A stretch of 64,000 nt of DNA. Origin: Puia sp. Its GTDB lineage: Bacteria > Bacteroidota > Bacteroidia > Chitinophagales > Chitinophagaceae. A program made the translations under genes and the position numbers. Shown here in pieces: positions 56,652 to 64,000 of the stretch. The first letter of the stretch is position 1; each line of letters begins with the position of its first letter. The DNA lies in the NCBI GenBank assembly GCA_031292515.1, contig JARLGZ010000081.1, forward strand, positions 124,001 through 188,000. Reading direction: 5' to 3'. The notes below the pieces were generated by a model, which was given only the letters and a program-made list of their open reading frames with translations, was not told where the DNA came from and did not search any database.

Positions 56652-58355
56652 ATGAGACTTCACATCGCCTTCTTTCCCCGCCTGACTTTCGTTCTCCCCG
56701 CTGCCTTCCTGCTGGTGTTCGCAACGATCCCGGCACTGGCCCAGGAACCCGCTCCCCGTTATCCGGAAGGTATAAAGCACGTGATCGTGGTCGGCTGCGA
56801 CGGAATGAGCCCCAATGGTATCCGCATGGCCTCCTCGCCCGTTATGCACCGCCTGATCGCCGGTGGCGCCGTCAAATGGAACGTACGCACGGTATACCCC
56901 TCGGTCAGCAGCCCCAACTGGGCCTCCATGATCATGGGTGCCGGCGTAGAGCAGCACGGGATCATCGACAACGACTGGGAAAGAGGAGAATATTCCCTTC
57001 CCTCCATCGTACGCGGCCAGGAAGGGATCTTTCCTACCATCTTCGGGCAGGTCCGTAAAAACTACCCCCACGCCGAAATCGGCGCCGCCTACCAATGGGA
57101 AGGCTTCGGCCGTCTCTTTGAAAAATCGGCGGTGAACTTCGATAAGAACTTTCCAAACGAAGACGAAACGACAAAAGGATTTATCGGTTATATAGAACAG
57201 AAAAAACCGCTCTTTGGGTTCATGCACCTCGACCTGGTCGACGATGCCGGACATGAGTTCGGGCATGGGTCCGCCGAATATTACCAGGCCGTCCACAAAG
57301 CCGATTCCCTGATCGGCGAAGTCCTGACCGGCATCAAAAAAGCCGGTATCGAAGAGAGCACCCTGTTTATCGTCACCGCCGACCACGGCGGCATCGGCTA
57401 CGGTCACGGCGGAGCCACCATCGAAGAAATGGAGATCGCGACCATCTATTATGGCAAGGGTGTCAAAAAAGGTTACAAAATCAAACAGCCCGTCGTGACC
57501 TTTGACCTGGCCGCAACCATCGCCTTCGCCCTGAAGATCGTCCCGCCCTATGTCTGGACCGGCCGCCCGGTAAAAAGCGCCTTCCAGGGTTTCAGCGAGC
57601 CTGCCAATCAATATATCGGCAAAGAGCTGATCCCTTCCCCCGAGATCCTGCCCGGCCGACATCTCTACCAGCAGGCCGGCGGTCTGTATGTCAACAAGAC
57701 AGCCACCGTCAGTATCAATACCATCGCCGACAATGCCGTCACCCGTTACACCGTGGACGGCTCCGAACCGGATAGCACCAGCCCTGTCTATACGACGCCG
57801 TTCTCCGTGGACCACACGACGGTGGTGAGAGCCGTCTCCTTCGACAAAACGGGCAACGCGAGCCCCCTTTCCGTTGCCTACTACCGCCTCGTGGATTCTG
57901 CCAAAGGCAATGGACTGCACGTGAAGTTCTATCGCGGCCATGACTGGAAATACCTGCCGCTATTCAACGCGCTAACGCCGGTAAACGAATGGACCAGCTA
58001 CGAATTCGCCATCGACCGCTCGCAGATATTATCCCTGCTCGGTACCGGCGACCCGACGTTTGGTGCTGTGTTCTCCGGCTGGCTCCAGGTAGACCGCGAC
58101 GGCGACTACACTTTTTATAATAGCTCCGACGACGGCAGCAAACTCTATGTGGATGACAAGCTGGTTGTCAACAACGATGGCGACCACGGCGTGATCGAAA
58201 GATCCGGCTCCGTCCACCTCTCCCCCGGAAAACACCCGATCAAAGTCGAGTTCTACAACGGGTTCGGCGGATTCTGGCTGGACGCCTATTACAAAGGACC
58301 CGGCGTATTTAAGCAATTGATACCGGCAGACAAGTTGTTCCTGGAGAACAAATAA
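56652..58355 (+). CDS. Secreted alkaline-phosphatase-superfamily enzyme (NPP/phosphonoacetate-hydrolase-like) with CHB_HEX_C and PA14 domains
   Basis: An exported metal-dependent phosphohydrolase of 567 residues. After a signal peptide (to about 31), the catalytic domain (40-330) shows D50 (VGCDG), a Ser nucleophile at S86 (YPSVSSPNW, where NPP enzymes usually have Thr), DDAGHEFG, TADHGG and a late His (GHGGATIEE). Together these are the two-zinc site. A chitobiase/hexosaminidase C-terminal-type module (about 350-420) and a PA14 module (about 425-565) follow, suggesting attachment to glycans. It is in the phosphonate locus, divergent from the XRE regulator and in line with the HD oxygenase. 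A nucleotide pyrophosphatase is the alternative. Confidence 0.85.
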   Translation: MRLHIAFFPRLTFVLPAAFLLVFATIPALAQEPAPRYPEGIKHVIVVGCDGMSPNGIRMASSPVMHRLIAGGAVKWNVRTVYPSVSSPNWASMIMGAGVEQHGIIDNDWERGEYSLPSIVRGQEGIFPTIFGQVRKNYPHAEIGAAYQWEGFGRLFEKSAVNFDKNFPNEDETTKGFIGYIEQKKPLFGFMHLDLVDDAGHEFGHGSAEYYQAVHKADSLIGEVLTGIKKAGIEESTLFIVTADHGGIGYGHGGATIEEMEIATIYYGKGVKKGYKIKQPVVTFDLAATIAFALKIVPPYVWTGRPVKSAFQGFSEPANQYIGKELIPSPEILPGRHLYQQAGGLYVNKTATVSINTIADNAVTRYTVDGSEPDSTSPVYTTPFSVDHTTVVRAVSFDKTGNASPLSVAYYRLVDSAKGNGLHVKFYRGHDWKYLPLFNALTPVNEWTSYEFAIDRSQILSLLGTGDPTFGAVFSGWLQVDRDGDYTFYNSSDDGSKLYVDDKLVVNNDGDHGVIERSGSVHLSPGKHPIKVEFYNGFGGFWLDAYYKGPGVFKQLIPADKLFLENK

Positions 58356-58429
58356 ATTAAATTTATAGCAGGGAAGCTGCACAAAAACCGCGGTCTCGCC
58401 CTTTCCAACAATACACAAAACGAAGCAAT

Positions 58430-59014
58430 ATGACGACACAAACCAAATCCGTCGAAGAAAGAGTAAACGAGATCTTTCACCTCTACGACCTGTACGGCGA
58501 TAAAGAATACGGCGAAGGCGTGACCCAGCTCATGCACATGGTACAGGCCGCCAAGATCGCACAAAAAGAAGGCTATGATGAAGAGATGATACTCGCCGCC
58601 TTCTACCATGACATCGGCCACTTCCTGGAATTTGGCGAAGACATGGGCATCTACGGCAAACATGACCACGATCGCATGGGATACGAATACCTGCTCGACA
58701 ATGGCTTCTCTGAAAAAGTAGCCAAGCTCGTCGCCAGTCACGTAGCCACGAAAAGATATCTCACCTACACCCAAAAAGATTATTACGATCAGCTCTCGGA
58801 CGCCAGCAAGAAGACACTGGAATACCAGGGCGGCCCCATGACCGCAGCCGAAGCAGCCGATTACGAGAAAGATCCGATGCTGGGCGCCTATATCAAAATA
58901 CGCCTCTGGGACGACCTTGGCAAGGAGACGGATATCCCCGTAGACCCCGCCGACGTGGCCATGCTGAAGGACATGACGATCCGGTACCTGAGACGGCTTG
59001 AGTCAAAATCCTAA
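58430..59014 (+). CDS. PhnZ-like HD-domain mixed-valent di-iron oxygenase
   Basis: An oxygenase of 194 residues that cleaves the C-P bond of a 1-hydroxyphosphonate in its characterised relatives (PhnZ: 2-amino-1-hydroxyethylphosphonate to glycine and phosphate). By alignment from memory the whole ligand set is present: H36, H60, D61, H80, H104 and D161, with K108. VATKRYLTY and LSDASKKTLEYQGGPM match PhnZ closely. The substrate-gating Tyr-Glu pair (Y27, E29) is one residue closer than in PhnZ, so the substrate may differ. It lies 74 bases after the phosphatase gene. No PhnY-type hydroxylase is in the window. Confidence 0.88.
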   Translation: MTTQTKSVEERVNEIFHLYDLYGDKEYGEGVTQLMHMVQAAKIAQKEGYDEEMILAAFYHDIGHFLEFGEDMGIYGKHDHDRMGYEYLLDNGFSEKVAKLVASHVATKRYLTYTQKDYYDQLSDASKKTLEYQGGPMTAAEAADYEKDPMLGAYIKIRLWDDLGKETDIPVDPADVAMLKDMTIRYLRRLESKS

Positions 59015-59154
59015 AGCCCCGATATCGTTGGCTCAAATCCGTTAATCCCGATACCCGAAAACCCGGTTTCACTCTTACTTTGTTCAAAGTATTTGAAATC
59101 GTTGCCGGAAAGTAGCGCTGCAAATTCTAACATGGAAAATTCTAAATCTGCAAA

Positions 59155-59838
59155 ATGCTTCATTGGCAGGAGTTAATACTTAGACTGGTCCTCGCCGCCA
59201 TACTGGGCGGCCTGGTAGGCATCGAAAGACAAAGACTCGATTGGGCCGCCGGTCTGCGCACCCACATGCTCGTATGTCTGGGATCGGCCCTGACCATGAT
59301 CGTATCTTCGTTTGGCTTCTCCGACATCCTGGGCACCCCGAACGTCAGCCTCGACCCTTCCCGCGTGGCAGCACAAGTCATCAGCGGCATCGGCTTCCTC
59401 GGCGCGGGCACCATCCTCTTCATGAAACACCAGGAGATCCGGGGTCTCACAACAGCCGCCGGCCTGTGGACCGTCGCAGCCATCGGGCTGGCAGTAGGCG
59501 GAGGTCTCTACATCGCCGCGGCAACAACCACACTGCTCGTCCTCCTGATCCTTGTGGTAGCAAAACCATATAAGAACAGGATCAGCCGCCGCCATCAGCA
59601 GAATGAGATCCACCTGCTCGTACAGGCTGGCTCCGAAACCCTGACCTTGATCGGCAAGACTCTGGAGGACAACCATCTCCCTTTTCTCCACATAAATATC
59701 CGCCAGTCCGACAAACCCGGCATGAACCATGTCGATATCAGGCTCAACCGCCAAATCGAACAGGCATCCCTGCTGAATACCCTCAACGCCATACAGCAAC
59801 TGCCCGGCGTAAAAAGCGCAAGCCTGAAAAGTCTGTAA
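59155..59838 (+). CDS. MgtC/SapB family membrane protein
   Basis: A protein of 227 residues with five TM helices (LVLAAILGGLVGIERQ, GLRTHMLVCLGSALTMIVS, GIGFLGAGTIL, GLTTAAGLWTVAAIGLAVGGG, AATTTLLVLLILVV) and a C-terminal ACT-like domain (about 145-227). GGLVGIERQ, RTH and GFLGAGTI are MgtC signatures. Relatives modulate ATP synthase and magnesium or acid stress. It follows the HD oxygenase by 140 bases and is probably independent. The leader contains a doubled AATTCTAA. Confidence 0.93.
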   Translation: MLHWQELILRLVLAAILGGLVGIERQRLDWAAGLRTHMLVCLGSALTMIVSSFGFSDILGTPNVSLDPSRVAAQVISGIGFLGAGTILFMKHQEIRGLTTAAGLWTVAAIGLAVGGGLYIAAATTTLLVLLILVVAKPYKNRISRRHQQNEIHLLVQAGSETLTLIGKTLEDNHLPFLHINIRQSDKPGMNHVDIRLNRQIEQASLLNTLNAIQQLPGVKSASLKSL

Positions 59839-59910
59839 AAAGTCTCATCCGTCCGGCAATCCTCATTCCTGTTTTTTTGCTAATTTACTCCTCCACGAAA
59901 TCTTTTCGAT

Positions 59911-60477
59911 ATGGCGGTTCGCGTAAAAATTGACTTTAATAAGGTATATGAATTCGATGATATTTCCCCGGACTTCAATTTGAGCAGCTTTAACAGCCGG
60001 CTGGACGATGGAAAAGAAATCCCTTTGAAGGTGAAGATCAGCAACCAGGCGCATGACCTGTTGCCAAATGTCTATAACCTCGCTTTTGGCCCTCTTAATA
60101 AACAGGGGAAGATTGACGACCGGGCAGAACTCGCACACAACGACTACTCAAAAGTCTTTTCGACGATCCTGTTTTCCGCCTATGCCTATCTTCGACGCAA
60201 TCCGGGGCATGTCCTGGGAGTGGATGGGTCCGACAACACACGGGCCTATTTTTATTATCGCGCACTAAAAAGGAATTTTTCCTATCTCACCCAACATTTT
60301 GATATGTTCGGCGTAAAATATTTTGTGAGAATTACCCGTTTTGGCAAAACGCAGTACGATAACCCATTTGATTTTCAGGAAATTATGCCTTATCCCTATA
60401 AAATAGGACCGGATGACGATATTTCGCAGAACAATATGTACAATTACTTCCTGTTTACCCTAAAACAAGAACACTAA
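59911..60477 (+). CDS. DUF6934-like hypothetical protein
   Basis: A soluble protein of 188 residues that I place with the DUF6934 family of Bacteroidota, function unknown. It has an N-terminal beta-rich half (VKIDFNKVYEFDDISPDFNLSSF) and a C-terminal half with AYFYYRALKRNFSYLTQHFDMFGVKYFVRITRFGKTQYDNPFDF. DUF6934 genes are often followed by a very small gene, as here at 60519, and the pair resembles a two-gene module such as toxin-antitoxin. There is no direct evidence for toxicity. Confidence 0.7.
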   Translation: MAVRVKIDFNKVYEFDDISPDFNLSSFNSRLDDGKEIPLKVKISNQAHDLLPNVYNLAFGPLNKQGKIDDRAELAHNDYSKVFSTILFSAYAYLRRNPGHVLGVDGSDNTRAYFYYRALKRNFSYLTQHFDMFGVKYFVRITRFGKTQYDNPFDFQEIMPYPYKIGPDDDISQNNMYNYFLFTLKQEH

Positions 60478-60518
60478 AAAGGCATTTCAGAGTTAAAAAA
60501 CATTTGTAAATTTACCCT

Positions 60519-60680
60519 ATGAATGAAAAGTTAACCAGCCGGATCGAGAAGCTCGCCGTAAAAGCAGCTGCCACGAAAGTAAAGGTGGACGTAAAATCCT
60601 CAGGCAGTTCTTCGCTTCATAAGATTATAAAAACCAAGAAGCAGGCAGACCTGTTCATGAAACTGTTGAAAGAAGCTTAG
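60519..60680 (+). CDS. 53-residue partner of the DUF6934 gene
   Basis: An ATG at 60519 opens a frame to TAG at 60678. It encodes a very basic 53-residue protein beginning MNEKLTSRIEKLAVKAAATK and ending DLFMKLLKEA. It is two helices with a Ser/Gly-rich centre and 13 lysines. It lies 41 bases after the DUF6934 stop. I do not know its function; it could be a nucleic-acid binding or antidote-like partner. Confidence 0.65.
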   Translation: MNEKLTSRIEKLAVKAAATKVKVDVKSSGSSSLHKIIKTKKQADLFMKLLKEA

Positions 60681-60702
60681 ACCTGTTCAAACAAACCAGG
60701 GC

Positions 60703-63700
60703 CTACTCAAATCTATTCATTCCTTCCTGGTATATCCCCGCCACCTCTTCTTTTGACAGCGGCTCCGCAAAAACCTTCACCTGGTCCATATACCCTTCGA
60801 ATATCCTTTCGCCGGGGAACTCCGCATTCCGCCCGATCGTCCACCTGCTGGCCACCGACAGGTTTACCCCCGCCTCGATAACCGACTCTCCCTTTAACAC
60901 GCCGTCTATATACAGATACAGTTTTTTCCCATCGCATACCCCGGCAATATGATGCCAGTGACGAAGCCAGTCGGCGGGAAGCGATACCGTACAGTCACCC
61001 CTTCCCCATCCTCCCGCAAAAAAAGTCAACTCTCTGCCACCCGAGACCTGCAACACATGATTATCCCCCTTGGAGAAGACATCCACCAGCCCCCTCCCCC
61101 TCTCTTCGGGATAGATCCAGGCCATCATCGTAATAGTAGTGCCCATATGATCCAGGCTGGGCGAATTGGGGATCTCTATATAGCAATCCCGTCCCAGTCT
61201 CAACAGCCCCTTCGTTTCATCCGCTGGATCCTTTTCATCCCCTCTCTCCTTCTCATTGCTCCCACTCTTTTCATTTTTCTCACCCGTCGCGTTCTTTCCA
61301 CCCACGCCACTCGTTTCATTCTTCCCGGCCGCCTCATTTTTCTCTTTCCTCATTGCAGTATCGCCCTTTCCGTCCATCTTCTTCCCAAACTGCCGCCCAC
61401 TCGCGGCGCCGCTCCTCATGATCACCCCATTATTCGATAGTCCCGATCCATCGGCAACCAGGCTGTCGCCGATCCATTTGTCCATCGCGATATTCAACAG
61501 GACCGAACCGGTATCCCGGTCGTAGGCCCGGAAATGCGTCTTGAAGGTCTGGACCCGGACCGCATATTCCTTTGCTTCGCGAATATCTATTTCGTGAGAC
61601 AACTCCTTCTCCTCCCCCGGAGCAAGCGATAGACTGTCTGTCGCAACCAACGAATCGTCGACCCTCACGGGGATATAAAAAACATGCCGATATCCTCCGA
61701 TATTCCGCGCCGAAAAATGGATCGTCTGCGGGTCCCCGACCTTCATCAACGCCTTCACCGCCACCCCGCTGACGCCAAGTACCTCGTTGGCAGGCTCGGA
61801 TCCACCGGGAACCACGACGGTTACCCCCACATCCTTCAACCCGTCGATATGAAGCCCTATCCGCCCTACGCCATAGAGCCTGCTCTGCATGGAATCGATA
61901 CGGACTGCCCCACCTTTCACAAGGATATTCTTTTGCCCTGTCTCGACACCATTTGCATACAGCCTCACGATTTTTGTCCCCGTCGCCCCACGATTGAAGA
62001 GCCTGAAGCGCACCCAAAAATCTTCATTTGGCCGAAGCCTCGTCTCCGACACAGACAGGTCCGAAACGGTTACCGACATCTCCTGTTGGGTCTCATCGGG
62101 GTAGGGCTTCGCACCCCTGTCGACCCAGCTCTCAGCCGGCGAAAGCCCCATCCTGAACACCATCTCACCCCCGGCCATCAATAACGAATGAGGGATCCAC
62201 AACCGCCCATACGGCCGGTGATTGACTTCCAGGGAACTTATAAAAATACTCCTGCCACCGCCTCTGCCACCGACACCGCTTCCAGGTTCCGCGCCCACAC
62301 CGCCTCCGGGCCCCGCACCAGCTCCGGCCGCCGGCAATCCTGTCGGTATAGACTGCTCCCGCCCCTCATCGACCCTGCTGATAACCCAGTTCTTCCCTCC
62401 CGCCACCCGGAAACTTAGCCGCTCAAAAACCGGCGCGCCGATCGCATAGTAGGGTCTCCCCGGACAGGCGGGGAAAATACCCATCGCGCTGAGAACATAC
62501 CAGGCCGACATCGATCCGAGATCGTCGTTGCCCGGCAGGCCGCCGGGTGTGGCGGAATAGCGGGTGTCCATAATCGTGGTGACCCATTCCTGGGTCTTAT
62601 CGGGACGCCCCGCATCGTTGAAAAGGTAGGGGATGTGAAAGATCGTCTCATTGTCGAAAAGGATCTGGCCGCCTGCCAACGCGCTGTCCAGCCTCGCCGT
62701 AAAAACGGGCGCCCCGCCCATCAGGTTGACGAGACCCCGTCCATCCTGCGGCACGAAATAGGAATAGACCCATTTGTCCCCTTCCTTGTATCCGGTCGTA
62801 CCCGGTTCTCTCGTGAAACCGGCGCCCGGATCTTCTTCGGCATCAACCGCGACTGGTTCATCTTTTCCCCCCGCTATCGCCGCCTTTTCCGTCATTTCCG
62901 GCCTGCGTGGCAGCATGAACAACTCCTCCGGGTCAAACAGGTTTCGATAATAACGGCCCCTCGCCGCCAACAGGACCGAATCCTTTTGGCTATGCATAAC
63001 CGCAGATGCGAATCGGGACAACACCCAGTCGTCATACGCATATTCGACCGTACGGGTCACGGATTCCGGGTGATCGGACGGAACATAGCCCTCCTCCAGG
63101 TAGACCTTCCGGTCCGTCTTGCTGAAAGGAGTATCCACGACGCCCTTGCGCATCGCCGCATAAACCAGCAGGCTGTCGTCGTCCCGGATCCCTTTGAACC
63201 AGGAGTCCACCAGGATCGGGATGGAATGGTCTCCCGTCATCGTCTCCGTAGGTAGACGTCCCCGCTCCCGGTAAACGTCCAGCATCGAACCGATCATTTC
63301 TCGTTGCACCCCGGGATACAGCAGGCATAACAAGGGATGCAGGGAACGAAAAGTATCCCACGGAGAGAATTCGCCAAATTCCCTGCGACCCTTAACCCGG
63401 TGGACCTGCCGGTCCGCCCCCCTGTAATCGCCGTCCGCGTCGGAGACGATCCAAGGCAATAAAAGAGAATGATAAAGTGCCGTATAAAATATTTCTCTTC
63501 GATCGCCGTCTTGTATCCGCTGCTTGCCTCCTTGTATCCGTTGCACTCCGCCTGGTGCGCGGGTATCTCCGATCTCGACCGCAGAAAGCAGCTTTGCCCA
63601 TTTCTCACGGGTTGTGGTCCGGATCCGGTCAAAGAAGTCGCCGCCACTCCCGACACCGCCGGCGTTCTCGGCGGTAATATTGTTTTCAGCACTTTCTATG

Positions 63701-64000
63701 CTTACCGTCGATACCCCCATGCTTAATTCAATAAACCCCGCAACACCGCGATCCCCACGCCGCGGAGCAAACTCCAACAGGATCCCTCCATCCACTTCCC
63801 GCCGACCCGTCACCTCCTCGCTAAATTGCATAGACGTATAGACCATCCCGCTGCCCTCAAAAACACGGTTATTCTTTCCCGATAGCTTCCCCATCCCGCC
63901 GATAAAGATCCGTGGCGTGACACCCATCGGATAATGGAATCGGAATGCACCGGTTCTCTCGGAAGCGGCAGTTTCCACCTCCGTGCCGTCATCGGAGAAC
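60703..64000 (-). CDS. GH92 alpha-mannosidase fused to LamG domain, 5' end cut by window edge
   Basis: The frame is open to base 64000, so the N-terminus and signal peptide are missing. The first visible residues are FSDDGTEV. The GH92 domain runs to about 620. The acid Glu lies in YKEGDKW (about 406) and the base in GNDDLGSMSAWY (about 493). It is followed by a NEW3/CARDB-like strand region (about 655-835) and a LamG/concanavalin-type module (from about 843). A Gly/Pro tract (about 553-577) and a Lys/Asn/Glu/Gly tract (about 878-932) interrupt domains; the latter splits the LamG fold. It would act on alpha-mannosides with LamG giving glycan binding. A GTG at 63978 is not the real start. Confidence 0.88.
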   Translation of the reverse strand, partial: FSDDGTEVETAASERTGAFRFHYPMGVTPRIFIGGMGKLSGKNNRVFEGSGMVYTSMQFSEEVTGRREVDGGILLEFAPRRGDRGVAGFIELSMGVSTVSIESAENNITAENAGGVGSGGDFFDRIRTTTREKWAKLLSAVEIGDTRAPGGVQRIQGGKQRIQDGDRREIFYTALYHSLLLPWIVSDADGDYRGADRQVHRVKGRREFGEFSPWDTFRSLHPLLCLLYPGVQREMIGSMLDVYRERGRLPTETMTGDHSIPILVDSWFKGIRDDDSLLVYAAMRKGVVDTPFSKTDRKVYLEEGYVPSDHPESVTRTVEYAYDDWVLSRFASAVMHSQKDSVLLAARGRYYRNLFDPEELFMLPRRPEMTEKAAIAGGKDEPVAVDAEEDPGAGFTREPGTTGYKEGDKWVYSYFVPQDGRGLVNLMGGAPVFTARLDSALAGGQILFDNETIFHIPYLFNDAGRPDKTQEWVTTIMDTRYSATPGGLPGNDDLGSMSAWYVLSAMGIFPACPGRPYYAIGAPVFERLSFRVAGGKNWVISRVDEGREQSIPTGLPAAGAGAGPGGGVGAEPGSGVGGRGGGRSIFISSLEVNHRPYGRLWIPHSLLMAGGEMVFRMGLSPAESWVDRGAKPYPDETQQEMSVTVSDLSVSETRLRPNEDFWVRFRLFNRGATGTKIVRLYANGVETGQKNILVKGGAVRIDSMQSRLYGVGRIGLHIDGLKDVGVTVVVPGGSEPANEVLGVSGVAVKALMKVGDPQTIHFSARNIGGYRHVFYIPVRVDDSLVATDSLSLAPGEEKELSHEIDIREAKEYAVRVQTFKTHFRAYDRDTGSVLLNIAMDKWIGDSLVADGSGLSNNGVIMRSGAASGRQFGKKMDGKGDTAMRKEKNEAAGKNETSGVGGKNATGEKNEKSGSNEKERGDEKDPADETKGLLRLGRDCYIEIPNSPSLDHMGTTITMMAWIYPEERGRGLVDVFSKGDNHVLQVSGGRELTFFAGGWGRGDCTVSLPADWLRHWHHIAGVCDGKKLYLYIDGVLKGESVIEAGVNLSVASRWTIGRNAEFPGERIFEGYMDQVKVFAEPLSKEEVAGIYQEGMNRFE

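Overview
The window looks like a chromosomal segment from a moderately GC-rich member of the Bacteroidota, most likely family Chitinophagaceae. The evidence is a SusC/SusD pair, a type IX secretion (CHU_C) C-terminal domain, many secreted glycoside hydrolases, a DUF5690 protein, a Pr6Pr-type membrane protein, and -7 boxes of the TAnnTTTG type instead of E. coli promoters. No rRNA, tRNA, insertion sequence, integrase or CRISPR array was seen. The segment reads as a metabolic region dense in glycan-degradation genes, not as a mobile island.

Layout. 0-7 kb: GH92 alpha-mannosidase, Omp85-type outer membrane protein, a small hypothetical and a GHL6-like glycosidase. 7-10 kb: small membrane protein and ClC chloride transporter, divergent from an FNR-like regulator carrying four N-terminal cysteines. 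10-26 kb: a polysaccharide utilisation locus on the minus strand in the order GH130_1 phosphorylase, SusC, SusD, terminator hairpin, FG-GAP/ASPIC protein, vanadium-haloperoxidase/PAP2 protein and GH30-like hydrolase, with a divergent DUF2961 (GH172) enzyme. 26-29 kb: TetR regulator with a clear operator, a small HMA-like protein and an MFS exporter. 29-45 kb: T9SS-sorted adhesin-like protein, Pr6Pr and AsmA-like membrane proteins, SlyD-type isomerase, GH116, SGNH hydrolase, esterase, OmpA-family porin and Gfo/Idh/MocA oxidoreductase. 45-50 kb: RRM RNA-binding protein and a molybdate uptake operon (modA, lipoprotein, TOBE protein, modB, modC). 50-53 kb: GH27 alpha-galactosidase, a possible small RNA and a DUF892 ferritin-like protein. 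53-59 kb: a predicted organophosphonate locus (FAD oxidoreductase, DUF5690 transporter, XRE-cupin regulator, alkaline-phosphatase-superfamily enzyme, PhnZ-like HD oxygenase). 59-64 kb: MgtC protein, DUF6934 protein with a 53-residue partner, and a second GH92 fused to LamG that runs off the right edge.

The most unusual feature crosses gene boundaries. A degenerate heptanucleotide array (TCACTAC on the + strand) occurs at five or more loci. At each, its right end touches, or falls inside, a start or stop codon: before the FNR-like gene, and at the stop codons of GH30, GH116, the TOBE gene and the XRE gene. At least six genes also carry in-frame 12-30 bp direct repeats at their 5' ends, and many proteins have low-complexity inserts. 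Together these suggest that this genome keeps producing short local tandem duplications, in coding ends as well as in spacers.
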